The notes below the pieces were generated by a model, which was not told where the DNA came from, did not search any database, and worked only from the letters and a program-made list of their open reading frames with translations. A program made the position numbers and the translations under genes. Shown one piece after another: positions 8,469-20,316 of a stretch of DNA of 64,000 bases. The stretch lies in contig NZ_HG964454.1 of assembly GCF_000612725.1 (NCBI RefSeq), positions 391,951-455,950 of the forward strand. The letters run 5' to 3'. Numbering within the stretch: position 1 is the stretch's first letter; every line of letters begins with the position of its first letter. The DNA comes from Mycolicibacterium austroafricanum. GTDB lineage: Bacteria > Actinomycetota > Actinomycetes > Mycobacteriales > Mycobacteriaceae.

Positions 8469-8905
8469 TCAGAACTGGGGTAGCCGGACCACCTGCACGA
8501 AGAACTCGTCGATCTGCCGGACGGCGTTCATGAACTGGTCCAGATCGACCGGTTTGGTGACGTAGGCGTTGGCGTGCAGTTTGTAGCTGCGCAGAATGTC
8601 CTCTTCTGCCGACGAGGTCGTCAGCACGACCACCGGGATGTGGCTGAGATCCGGATCGGATTTGATCTGCTCGAGCAGTTGACGCCCGTCGTACTTGGGC
8701 AGGTTGAGGTCGAGCAGGACCAGGTCGGGCCGCGGCGCATCGGTGTACGCGCCACGCCGGTACAGGAAGTCCAGGCCTTCCTCGCCGTCGTGCGCGACGT
8801 GCAGCGTGTTTTTGATCTTGTTGTGTTCAAACGCTTCCCGCGTGATCAGCTCGTCTCCGGGATCGTCCTCGATGAGCAGGACGTCGATCGCGCGCTCGGC
8901 CGGTG

Positions 8906-8909
<4 letters not shown>
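8469..8909 (-). CDS. Single-domain response regulator, Rcp1-like
   Basis: A 146-residue receiver with no output domain. The acidic pocket is at 14-16 (EDD), the phospho-acceptor Asp67 lies in VLLDLNLP, and Lys is in VTKPVDLDQF. The insertion FLYRRGAYTDAPRP is typical of Rcp1-type regulators that pair with phytochrome-like histidine kinases. Its start overlaps the kinase stop by four bases (ATGA), so the two are coupled partners. Output is probably through protein contact or phosphate relay. Confidence 0.9.
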
Positions 8910-10491
<1,582 letters not shown>

Positions 10492-10495
<4 letters not shown>

Positions 10496-11667
10496 GCGCG
10501 CGGGGTTCGTTCCACCCGGACGACCGCGATGTCGTCGCTGATCCCGCCGTGCGCCGCGGCGCGCTCCTCGACGGCGTTGATCAGCGCGTGGACGAACGCC
10601 CGACCGGGCAGTGCGGCCAGCGAGCGGGCCAACTCGAGCAGGCCCTCTTCGCCGAGTCGCTCGTTGCCGCTGCCGATATGCCCCTCGAAGAGACCGTCGG
10701 TGAGCAGCACCAGACCCTTGCCCTCGGGTAGCTCCACCTGCTGCGGGGTCCAGTCACTGCCGTGCAGGCCGAGCGCAGGGCCGCCGGCGGGCTCGACCCA
10801 GTCGACGGTGCCGCCGCCGTGTAGCAGCATGCCAGGATGCCCGGCGCGGATAGCGGTGATCATCGGCCCCTCCGGAGGGATGGCGAGGCTGAGCACCGTC
10901 GCGAAGATGCCGCGGCCACCCCTCTCGGCGCGCAGGATCCGCTCCAGCTGCCGCATGCGATCCGAGCCGCGCAGTCCCGCGAAAGTCAGTGCGCGCCAGG
11001 CGATGCGCAACGCCACCCCGAGTGCCGCCTCATCCGGGCCGTGGCCCGCCACGTCGCCGATCATCACATGCACGGTGCGGTCCGGCGTCTGCACGAAGTC
11101 GTAGAAGTCTCCGCCGAGCAGCGCGTTCTCGCGGCTGGGCTGATACTGGGCGACGATCTCCACACCGGGATCGTCGAGTAGCAGGGGCGAGGGCAGCAGC
11201 CCGCGCTCGAGTCGGGCGTTCTCGCGTGCCCGCAGCTGGCTGGCGTGCAGATCGACGGCGGTGAGCTCGGCGCGTTTGCGCTCGATGGCGTAGAGCACCG
11301 CGCGGCGCAGCACCTCGGGATCCACCCGGTCCTTGACGAGGTAGTCCTGAGCGCCTGCGGACACCGCCGACACACCGACATGTTCGTCGTTGAGGCCCGT
11401 CAGCACGACGATGGGAAGTGTCGCGTCGTATTTGGCGATCCGGTTGACGCCGTCGATTCCGTCGGTGTCGTGCAGATGGAGATCGAGCAGGATGCAGTCG
11501 GGGCGCGCGATCGCGATCTCCTGCTCGGCCCTGGCCATCGACTCGGCCCAGACCACCTGGATATCGCCTCCGGCGTCGGCGATCAGCTCTTCGACCAGGA
11601 TCGCATCCCCGCGATCGTCCTCGACGAGGAGCAGTGACAACGAGTCCCCGTCATTCGGGGCAAGCAT
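10492..11667 (-). CDS. Receiver-PP2C phosphatase (RsbU/SpoIIE type) response regulator
   Basis: The ATG at 11667 starts just before the receiver domain; the open frame runs further upstream but those 59 residues look non-coding. The 391-residue protein has a receiver (residues 10-135, phospho-Asp62 in ILLDLHL), a coiled linker, and a PP2C/SpoIIE domain (GGDFYDF, GDVAGHGP, RAGHPG, LLTDGLFE, SDDIAVV). Such proteins dephosphorylate anti-sigma-factor antagonists. It is first in the operon and its last four bases overlap the kinase start. No antagonist gene is next to it; a SpoIIAA-like gene at 40769 is far away. Confidence 0.9.
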
Positions 11668-11938
11668 GTGACCCGACACCCCCGATGGCGCGCGCTGACC
11701 GCGCGGGCCGATTTGTTCGATTGACAACTTCTGGAGAATACCCGGACCCAGCACACGCTGTGGCCAACCCGCGCCGCGGCGTTGCGCGCCACCGGTACGC
11801 CGGGGCCGCTGGTAATCTGCGACCGGTCGCCGGGTTTCGATCACGGGGAGGCGGCCCTGCCGTATCGCCGTCTCCCGCGGGATCGGCCCGCGGCTGTCAC
11901 CGACGACGCTGCCTGCAAACCGCCTGGAATGTTACGAA

Positions 11939-13153
11939 ATGAGTCGTGTGCGCACCGGAGAGATCAGAGCCTTGTCTGGCTTGCGCATCGTCGCCGCTCT
12001 CTGGGTCGTCCTCTTCCACTTCCGTCCGCTTCTCGCCGAGGCCGCCCCCGGCTTCAACAGCGCGCTGGCGCCGATCCTCAACGCAGGCGCGCAGGGCGTC
12101 GATCTCTTCTTCATCCTGAGCGGGTTCGTCCTGACGTGGAACTACCTCGACCGGATGGGGGAGAGCTGGTCGACGAGATCGACGCTGCGCTTCCTCTGGT
12201 TGCGCCTGGCCCGGGTCTGGCCGGTGTACCTGGTGACGATGCACCTGGCCGCCGCGTTCGCGATCTTCACGCTCTACGTCGGTGGTCATCCGCTGCCGCC
12301 CCCGGTCATCGAGTCGCTGAACGCGATGAGCTGGCTCAAGCAGGTGTTGCTGACGCAGTTGTGGTTCCAGCCGTACTTCGACGGGTCGAGCTGGAACGGG
12401 CCCGCGTGGTCGATCAGCGCCGAATGGTTGGCCTACCTCCTGTTCGGGGGTCTGGTGCTCATCATCTTCCGGATCGCGTCGGCGACCAGAGCGCGCGGAC
12501 TCATCTGGCTCGCGATTGCGGCGGCGCTGGCCCCGACCCTGCTGCTGCTGGCACACGGAGTGTTCTACACACCGTGGAGTTGGCTGCCGCGCATCGTCAT
12601 GCAGTTCACGGCGGGAGCGCTGGCCTGTGCGGCCGTGCGCAAACTCGTGCTCACCGACCGCACGCAGAAAGCGGCGGGGGTCGCCTCGCTGCTGATGGGC
12701 GCCGCCATCGTCGGCGGACTGTACCTGCTCGACGCCAATCGCCCCGGCGACATGCTCGACGCGGGTGGGTTGGTCGACGTGCTCTTCGTCCCGCTGGTGA
12801 TCACGCTGGCGATCGGCGCCGGCACCCTGCCCGCACTGCTGTCCACCCCGGTGATGGTGTACCTCGGCCACATCTCGTTCGGCCTCTACATGGTTCACGA
12901 GATCGTGCACACCGCGTGGAACTGGGCCGTCCTGCAGTTCGGCATCCAGCTGGCACCGAGCTGGTGGGCCAAGTTCGTGGTCCTCGGGCTGATCCTGTTC
13001 GCCGGCGTCGCGGCGGCACTGCTCTACCACGTGGTCGAAGAGCCGGCGCGGCGGTGGATGCGTCGCATGGTCGAGCCGAACCGCGCTCGGCCCGCACAAC
13101 CCACCGAAACCGCCGCAGGACGACTGAAACCGGTCGCCGCGCGTGCGGGTTGA
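11939..13153 (+). CDS. Membrane acyltransferase (acyltransferase 3/OafA family)
   Basis: A 404-residue integral membrane protein with about ten hydrophobic helices. Family marks include RIVAALWVVLFHF near the N-terminus and FFILSGFVLTW at about 60-70. Members O-acetylate or acylate extracytoplasmic sugars of cell-wall glycans or glycolipids. It lies 47 bases ahead of an SGNH hydrolase on the same strand; this pairing is common because acetyl transfer across the membrane often needs an SGNH partner. Confidence 0.88.
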   Translation: MSRVRTGEIRALSGLRIVAALWVVLFHFRPLLAEAAPGFNSALAPILNAGAQGVDLFFILSGFVLTWNYLDRMGESWSTRSTLRFLWLRLARVWPVYLVTMHLAAAFAIFTLYVGGHPLPPPVIESLNAMSWLKQVLLTQLWFQPYFDGSSWNGPAWSISAEWLAYLLFGGLVLIIFRIASATRARGLIWLAIAAALAPTLLLLAHGVFYTPWSWLPRIVMQFTAGALACAAVRKLVLTDRTQKAAGVASLLMGAAIVGGLYLLDANRPGDMLDAGGLVDVLFVPLVITLAIGAGTLPALLSTPVMVYLGHISFGLYMVHEIVHTAWNWAVLQFGIQLAPSWWAKFVVLGLILFAGVAAALLYHVVEEPARRWMRRMVEPNRARPAQPTETAAGRLKPVAARAG

Positions 13154-13200
13154 CGGCGCGTCACCGGGCTCTCACGCATCCGCGAAACTAGGCTGATGCA

Positions 13201-13890
13201 GTGAGTCGTCTTCTGACAGTGGCGCTTTCCCTCGTGGTGCTGTTCGCCTCGGGGTTCGCCCAGGTTCCTGAACACCAGCACCGGGAGGTGCGCCACCTCG
13301 ATTTCGCCGCAAACCGCATCGCGGTGGTCGGCGACTCCTACACCACCGGCAGCGATCAGGGCGGTAACGGTCTGAAAGGCTGGATGCCGCAGGTGTGGGA
13401 GTCGCTGACCGACGACGGGATCGCGGTGACGCCGACCGTGGCCGCCGAGGGCGGGGCCGGCTACTGCACACGAGGCAACCGTGGCAGCGTGTTCGAGGAT
13501 CTGACGGTCAGGGCGGTCAAGCCCAGCGACCTGCTCGTGGTGTTCTTCGGATCCCGCAACGACATCAACGTCGACCCCACACGGCTGTCGATCGCGATGT
13601 ACGGCACATTCAAGTTGGCCCGCCAGATCGCCCCTTCTGCCGATCTGCTCGTCATCGGGCCGCCATGGCCCACGGCGGATCCGCCCCCGGAGGTGCTGCG
13701 CATCCGCGACGTCCTGGGTTATCAGGCCGATCTGGCCGGTGCTTCATTCGTCGACCCGATCGCCGCCCGGTGGTTTGTCGGCAGGCCCGAGCTGATCGGC
13801 GCGGACGGTGTACATCCCACCGACGCCGGTCACACGTACATGGCGCAGAAGATCGCACCGCTGATCGGCGCGAAACTGCATCCCTTCTAG
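13201..13890 (+). CDS. Secreted SGNH/GDSL-type esterase or acyltransferase
   Basis: A 229-residue protein starting at GTG with an N-terminal hydrophobic signal (about 3-20). Block I VVGDSYTTGSDQGG holds the nucleophile Ser. A Gly precedes the block III-like GSRNDI, and block V DGVHPTDAGH supplies Asp and His. It probably acts outside the cytoplasmic membrane and may remove or transfer acyl groups together with the acyltransferase upstream. A strong terminator follows 30 bases after the stop. Confidence 0.82.
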   Translation: MSRLLTVALSLVVLFASGFAQVPEHQHREVRHLDFAANRIAVVGDSYTTGSDQGGNGLKGWMPQVWESLTDDGIAVTPTVAAEGGAGYCTRGNRGSVFEDLTVRAVKPSDLLVVFFGSRNDINVDPTRLSIAMYGTFKLARQIAPSADLLVIGPPWPTADPPPEVLRIRDVLGYQADLAGASFVDPIAARWFVGRPELIGADGVHPTDAGHTYMAQKIAPLIGAKLHPF

Positions 13891-13920
13891 GCCGTACACA
13901 ACCTTCCGGGCCGTACACAA

Positions 13921-13951
13921 AAGGGGCGCCCGGAAGTCCGGGCGCCCCTTT
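13921..13951. terminator. Strong bidirectional intrinsic terminator between SGNH gene and katG
   Basis: GGGGCGCCCGG (13923-13933) pairs perfectly with CCGGGCGCCCC (13938-13948) around a four-base loop, flanked by AA and TTT. It lies between convergent genes ending at 13890 and 13967, so it can serve both. It is one of the clearest terminators in the window. An 11-base direct repeat GCCGTACACAA occurs twice just before it. Confidence 0.85.
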
Positions 13952-13966
13952 CGGTGTCAGGTGGGA

Positions 13967-16180
<2,214 letters not shown>

Positions 16181-16216
16181 TGCAATTCCTTTCGGGAGTG
16201 GTGAATCGGACTGTGA

Positions 16217-16666
16217 TCACTGGTGTGATCGTGAAATCTCCGCGGCCAGGCACCCGGGGCACAGCCCCCAGTACACGACCTCGGCTTCGTCGACGACGAA
16301 GCCGTCGAGGCTGCCGTCCGGATCGGACGGGACCAGACAGGGCGCCTCGCCGACCGCGCAGTCGACGTCGGTGATGACGCCGCAGGACCGGCACACGACG
16401 TGGTGGTGGTTGTCGCCGACCCGGGTCTCGTAGCGCGCGACCGATCCCGAGGGCTGAATCTTGCGTACGAGCCCCACCACCGTCAGCGCGGCGAGCACGT
16501 CGTAGACGGCCTGCCGGGACACCTCGGGCAGCGCCGTCCGGACGGCACCGAAAATCGTGTCGGTATCGGCGTGTGGATGCGCTTCGACGGCCTCAAGGAC
16601 GGCTATTCTCGGACGCGTCACGCGCAGATCCGCGCCGCGGAGGAGTTCCGCGTAGTCCGAAGTCAC
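16217..16666 (-). CDS. furA: Ferric-uptake-type regulator FurA, repressor of katG
   Basis: The GTG at 16666 is chosen because it sits where transcription should start from a well-formed promoter, in line with the known leaderless furA mRNA of mycobacteria; a TTG at 16702 would overlap the -35 box. The 149-residue protein has a winged-helix domain (SRQAVYDVL recognition helix) and a C-terminal metal-binding domain (DNHHHVVCRSCG and WGLCPGC). FurA represses its own operon and is relieved by peroxide. It is directly upstream of katG. Confidence 0.95.
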   Translation of the reverse strand: MTSDYAELLRGADLRVTRPRIAVLEAVEAHPHADTDTIFGAVRTALPEVSRQAVYDVLAALTVVGLVRKIQPSGSVARYETRVGDNHHHVVCRSCGVITDVDCAVGEAPCLVPSDPDGSLDGFVVDEAEVVYWGLCPGCLAAEISRSHQ

Positions 16667-16673
16667 ATGAGAA

Positions 16674-16714
16674 GTTGTACGCCCTTTTCTGGACTGAGTC
16701 AAGAATAATTCTCG
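16674..16714 (-). promoter_or_regulatory. furA promoter and FurA operator
   Basis: On the minus strand, TTGACT (16702-16697) and TACAAC (16679-16674) are separated by exactly 17 bases, with an AT-rich GAATTATTC segment just upstream and the conserved CCAGAAAAGGG inside the spacer. The expected transcription start falls at about 16666, on the GTG of furA. This matches the autoregulated furA promoter described in mycobacteria, with FurA covering the -35 region. Confidence 0.85.
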
Positions 16715-16745
16715 GTGAACGGATGACCCCTGTTAGGGTCTCTCC

Positions 16746-17039
16746 GTGATCCGACACGTGGTTCTGGCCAAGTTCAAGACGGGCTATGACGCCGCCGAGG
16801 TGCGGCGCCTCCAGGACGGTTTCCGTGCGCTGAACTGCCCGGGGACCGTGCGCTACACGGTGGGCAGTGACGCCGGCCTGCGCGAGGGCAACTGGGACTT
16901 CGCCATCGTCGCCGACTTCGAGGACGCCGACGCCTTCCGCGGATATGACGAGGATGCTGCCCACGGCGAATTGCGTTCCCGCCTTTCGCTTTTCGTTGAA
17001 CAGGCCGCCCGTGTGCAATTCGAGGTCCCGCAGTCCTGA
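16746..17039 (+). CDS. Dabb-domain (stress-responsive alpha/beta barrel) protein
   Basis: A 97-residue single-domain Dabb protein starting at GTG with MIRHVVLAKFK, an early His on strand 1 and the typical FVEDAD-like segment (VADFEDADAFRGY). Dimeric ferredoxin-like folds of this type include monooxygenases and many stress proteins of unknown function. It is divergent from furA; the 79 bases between starts hold the furA promoter, so peroxide control of this gene too is possible but not shown. Confidence 0.8.
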   Translation: MIRHVVLAKFKTGYDAAEVRRLQDGFRALNCPGTVRYTVGSDAGLREGNWDFAIVADFEDADAFRGYDEDAAHGELRSRLSLFVEQAARVQFEVPQS

Positions 17040-17069
17040 CGGCAACTCACCTCGGCGGCGGGTCTGCGG

Positions 17070-17093
17070 TGAGAACAAGTTAACGCGTTCTCA
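17070..17093. promoter_or_regulatory. Inverted repeat upstream of glbN
   Basis: TGAGAAC (17070-17076) and GTTCTCA (17087-17093) are perfect 7-base arms around a 10-base AT-rich centre that itself contains GTTAAC. It lies 47 bases upstream of the haemoglobin start, so it is a candidate operator for a dimeric regulator. It contains AACNNGTT cores but does not match the flanking positions of the KstR box. Confidence 0.45.
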
Positions 17094-17139
17094 AAACGGC
17101 ACGGCGCCGGGCGTTACCGAGGGCGGCCACGCTCGGAGG

Positions 17140-17514
17140 ATGAGCATCTTCGACCAGATCGGCGGCCCTGCGGCTGTCACGGCCGCCGTCGACGACTTCT
17201 ACCGCAGGGTGATCGCCGACCCCGAACTGACCCCGTATTTCGACGGTGTCGACATGAAACGACTCAAAGGCCACCAGCGGTCGTTCATCGCCGCGGCGAT
17301 CGGCGGACCAGAGCCCTACCTCGGGCGCTCCATGCGAGAAGCCCACTCGCACCTCGACATCGCGCCCGCACACTTCGACCGCGTCGTCGATCACCTGGCG
17401 GAGACGCTGGCCGATCTCGGGGTGAGCGTGGACATCATCGGTCAGATCGGCGCCAAGCTGGCACCGCTGAAAGACGAGATTGTCAGTCCGGGCGCGGCGG
17501 CACGCGCGAGCTGA
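17140..17514 (+). CDS. glbN: Group I truncated haemoglobin (HbN-like)
   Basis: A 124-residue truncated globin starting MSIFDQIGG. Tyr at about 21 or 35, the glycine motifs (GGP near the N-terminus, GGPEPY in the middle) and the proximal His in MREAHSHL fit group I. HbN of M. tuberculosis detoxifies nitric oxide. GGAGG lies directly against the ATG, an unusually short spacing. The 3' end overlaps the convergent amidotransferase gene by 32 bases. Confidence 0.88.
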   Translation: MSIFDQIGGPAAVTAAVDDFYRRVIADPELTPYFDGVDMKRLKGHQRSFIAAAIGGPEPYLGRSMREAHSHLDIAPAHFDRVVDHLAETLADLGVSVDIIGQIGAKLAPLKDEIVSPGAAARAS

Positions 17515-18265
17515 CCGGAAGCCCGGCCCCCCGGCCGTAGCGCTGCACGAATCCACGCAGCACCGCCATCGGGTGCGTCACCGTGCGTTGCCGCGCATCG
17601 TGCTTCAGCGATTCGGCCGTCTCGGGGGCGAAGTATCCGTGGTGCTTGTACACCTCGATCCGGGTGCACAGCCCGTCGACGTCGAGCTCCGGGTGGAACT
17701 GGGTGGCGTAGACGTTGGCGCCGACCCGGAACGCCTGGACGGGACAGTCAGCGGAGCTGGCCAGTGAAACGGCGCCCCCGGGCAGCGATGACACCGCCTC
17801 CTTGTGTCCACCGAAAGCGTCGAAGGTGTCCGGCAACACGCAGAACAGCGGATCCCGGCGACCTTGGTCGGTGAGATCCACGGTGACACCGCCGACCGGC
17901 TCGCTGTGGGAGCGGTCGATCACGGCACCGATCGCCGCGCCCACCGTTCCGATTCCGTAGCAGCAGCCGAGAAACGGGAAATCGCGGGCGATGACCTCGG
18001 CGAGGAGCCCGGCCATCTCTTCCTCGACACGCATCTGCGTCAGTGACTTCGACGCCGGGTCGTCGCTGACGTTGTACGGTCCACCGCCGAGGATGATGCC
18101 GGACCACTGCGTCAGGTCGATGTCGCCGAGCCCGCGGTGGGTCAGCCGGATTCGGCGCATACCGGATTCGTCGAGGCCTGCGAAGCGCATCATCGCCGCG
18201 TATTCGTCGTCCGCGGCCTCGTCCTCACCGCGGATCGACAACAGCAGAAATGCCGCGTCGGCCAC
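17483..18265 (-). CDS. Class I glutamine amidotransferase
   Basis: A 260-residue GATase-1 domain protein. The nucleophile elbow FLGCCYGIG holds the catalytic Cys, and TQFHPELD supplies His and Glu. GGGPYNVSD forms the oxyanion loop. It is a stand-alone amidotransferase of the GMP-synthase-like group; the acceptor is unknown. Its end overlaps the glbN end, and it lies 24 bases downstream of the membrane protein gene on the same strand. Confidence 0.85.
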   Translation of the reverse strand: MADAAFLLLSIRGEDEAADDEYAAMMRFAGLDESGMRRIRLTHRGLGDIDLTQWSGIILGGGPYNVSDDPASKSLTQMRVEEEMAGLLAEVIARDFPFLGCCYGIGTVGAAIGAVIDRSHSEPVGGVTVDLTDQGRRDPLFCVLPDTFDAFGGHKEAVSSLPGGAVSLASSADCPVQAFRVGANVYATQFHPELDVDGLCTRIEVYKHHGYFAPETAESLKHDARQRTVTHPMAVLRGFVQRYGRGAGLPVSSRVPPRPD

Positions 18266-18289
18266 GGCGTAAGCGTACGGCCACCGCGC

Positions 18290-19447
18290 TCACCGCGGCT
18301 TGCGGTACACCACCATCTCCCGCGACAACACCCGGCGAATGCGGGGATCGCGGCTGCACGCCACCGCGAACACCGTCAGCAGCAGCCAGCTCAGCACCGC
18401 GCTGGCGAGCACCATGGTGAACGCCGCCCAGGCACCACCGGCCAGCTCGGTGGACGCCTTGTACTTGGCCCACAGGCGCCAGTAGATCATCAGGTTCACC
18501 GTCAGCCCGACGCCATAGGAAATGGCGAACGAGAGCAGGAACGGCTTCCACGTCCCGTCGTGCAGACGTGCCGACACCGGCTCGTGCCGAAGCGGGAAGA
18601 CAACCGAGAGCACGTTGCCCACGCCCAGCCAGATGAACACCATGGTCACGAGCTGATCGATCAGCTGCACCGGGTTGACGTCGCTGGTCACGGTGAGCAG
18701 CGCGATGACCGGTAGCCCAGCCAGCGTCACGAGCGCAGCCATTGCGAGGTTTTTCGCCAACAGGATCCGCCACAGGGGTACGCCGCGCTGCAGCATCGCG
18801 CGCACCCGCGCGGCCTCGAAGCACAGCGCATTGGTGCAGACCACGCTGCCGATCACCGCCGAGAACAGATAGAGGGTGAGCCGGCCGGCGTCGTCGTACC
18901 GGGCCAGTCCGGTCACGTGGTAGACGCTCACCAGCGACAGCGCCATCGCCAGCGTGATCACCACACGTGCGAGGACCGCACGCGGCCTGTCGGCCAGCAG
19001 GTGACGGATCTCGGCGGCGACGGGCCCGGAGAGGCTGCCCAGTCGCCGGAGCCAGCTGTGCAGCGCGGCGGCCCGCGTCGGCGTCCCGGTCGCCTCCGAG
19101 GTGGCGCGGCGGGCAGCGGCCACCGCGAGGACGGCCTCTGCGACCGCGGTCCGGGCGAGCCCGAGCGCCACAACGGCATTCGCACGCGCCTGCTCCGGCG
19201 ACGACGGAGCACGATCGAGCAGCGCCGCTGCGCTGCCGCGATTCTGGGCCAGCGCCAGCCAGCCGGGGTCGGCCGCGGCCGCGGCGATGTCGGCACCGGC
19301 GGACGTGGCCGCGAGCTGGACTCGGGCCTGTGCCTCGGCGCGGGACAGGGCCGCGTCATCGTCCCAGTCCGCCGCGGCGGCCGCCGCCTCGAGTCGATGC
19401 AGCGATTCGGCGAGGTCGCGCAGCTCGTCTGTCGGCATGGCGCTCAC
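18290..19447 (-). CDS. Membrane protein with Ala-rich helical N-terminus, unknown function
   Basis: A 385-residue protein. The first 160 residues are Ala-rich, helical and soluble; the rest has about six transmembrane helices (roughly 175-195, 203-225, 245-268, 275-297, 315-335 and 350-372). The layout is reminiscent of ABC-2-type or exporter subunits, but no ATPase lies next to it. Start is GTG at 19447 or ATG at 19438. It is divergent from the MenC-like gene by 34 bases. Confidence 0.65.
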   Translation of the reverse strand: MSAMPTDELRDLAESLHRLEAAAAAADWDDDAALSRAEAQARVQLAATSAGADIAAAAADPGWLALAQNRGSAAALLDRAPSSPEQARANAVVALGLARTAVAEAVLAVAAARRATSEATGTPTRAAALHSWLRRLGSLSGPVAAEIRHLLADRPRAVLARVVITLAMALSLVSVYHVTGLARYDDAGRLTLYLFSAVIGSVVCTNALCFEAARVRAMLQRGVPLWRILLAKNLAMAALVTLAGLPVIALLTVTSDVNPVQLIDQLVTMVFIWLGVGNVLSVVFPLRHEPVSARLHDGTWKPFLLSFAISYGVGLTVNLMIYWRLWAKYKASTELAGGAWAAFTMVLASAVLSWLLLTVFAVACSRDPRIRRVLSREMVVYRKPR

Positions 19448-19481
19448 TCAATCATGTGGCGGCCGGATAGCTTGTCGGGCA

Positions 19482-20258
19482 GTGAGAACATTCATCGATT
19501 TCGACGACGCCCCGGTGTTCGCCGTCCCGACCGCCACAGGTGTTCGGGAGGGAGCGCTGCTCGACGGACCGCAGGGCTGGGGGGAGTTCAGCCCGCCCGC
19601 CGATGCCGACGACGAGCTCGCGGCGCGTTGGTTGACCGCAGCCATGGAGCCGAGCACGGTCGGCTGGCCCGATGCCGTGCGGGGCAGGGTGCCGGTCACC
19701 GACGGTGCGGCGCGTGCCGTGATCGAGGTCGACAACGTCGACGCGGCCGTCGCCCGGATCACCCGATCAGATGCCGTCGAGTTGGTGGAACTGGTGTGCC
19801 GCAGCGCTGCCGACGCCGGGGCCGTCCGGCAGCGCGTCGACGTGCCCGTCGCCGTCGATGCGGAGTTGTTGGCCCAGGATCCTCGGTGCGCCGACATCGC
19901 GATCCTGCGCTGCGGTCCGCTCGGGGGAGTGCGCCGCGCGCTGCGGCGCGCCGAGAGGCTGGGCCTGCCGGCACTGGTGAACTTCACCGGCGCGACGAGC
20001 ATCGGCCTGGCCGCCGACGTCGCCCTGGCCGCGGCGCTGCCCGATCTGCCATTCGCGTGCGGCCCGGTTCCGGAGTGGCTGACCCACGCCGACGTCGTCT
20101 CGGACTCGCGGACCCTGGTGCCCGTCGACGGTTTCCTGCCCGCGGCGCCGATGCCTGCGGGACCCGACCCCGGCCGCCTCGCGCGCTTCACGGTCACCGA
20201 CGCCGCGACGGTCGGCCGGTGGCGCGACCTGCTGCACCGAGCCGCGGCACTGATCTAG
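19482..20258 (+). CDS. MenC-like enolase-superfamily protein lacking catalytic residues
   Basis: The GTG at 19482 yields 258 residues that align by eye with mycobacterial o-succinylbenzoate synthase: GPQGWGEFSPP near the N-terminus, ADIAILRCGPLGG, and a closing VDGFLPA. It is about 65 residues shorter than the usual 320-330. The KxK strand and the DANGG metal motif are missing, the second catalytic Lys is Arg143, and the ADES metal motif reads VDAEL. The frame is uninterrupted, so this looks like a maintained but inactive paralogue rather than a fresh pseudogene. A true menC probably lies elsewhere. Confidence 0.72.
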   Translation: MRTFIDFDDAPVFAVPTATGVREGALLDGPQGWGEFSPPADADDELAARWLTAAMEPSTVGWPDAVRGRVPVTDGAARAVIEVDNVDAAVARITRSDAVELVELVCRSAADAGAVRQRVDVPVAVDAELLAQDPRCADIAILRCGPLGGVRRALRRAERLGLPALVNFTGATSIGLAADVALAAALPDLPFACGPVPEWLTHADVVSDSRTLVPVDGFLPAAPMPAGPDPGRLARFTVTDAATVGRWRDLLHRAAALI

Positions 20259-20316
20259 GGATGACTCGCCGATCGCTGAGATCCGTTGTGCCAGAGGGCT
20301 GTCAGCGGCGCAGAGC

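Noticed and set aside
11782..13191. A 469-codon frame over the acyltransferase gene
   Set aside because: Arg-rich out-of-frame reading of a well-supported membrane protein gene.
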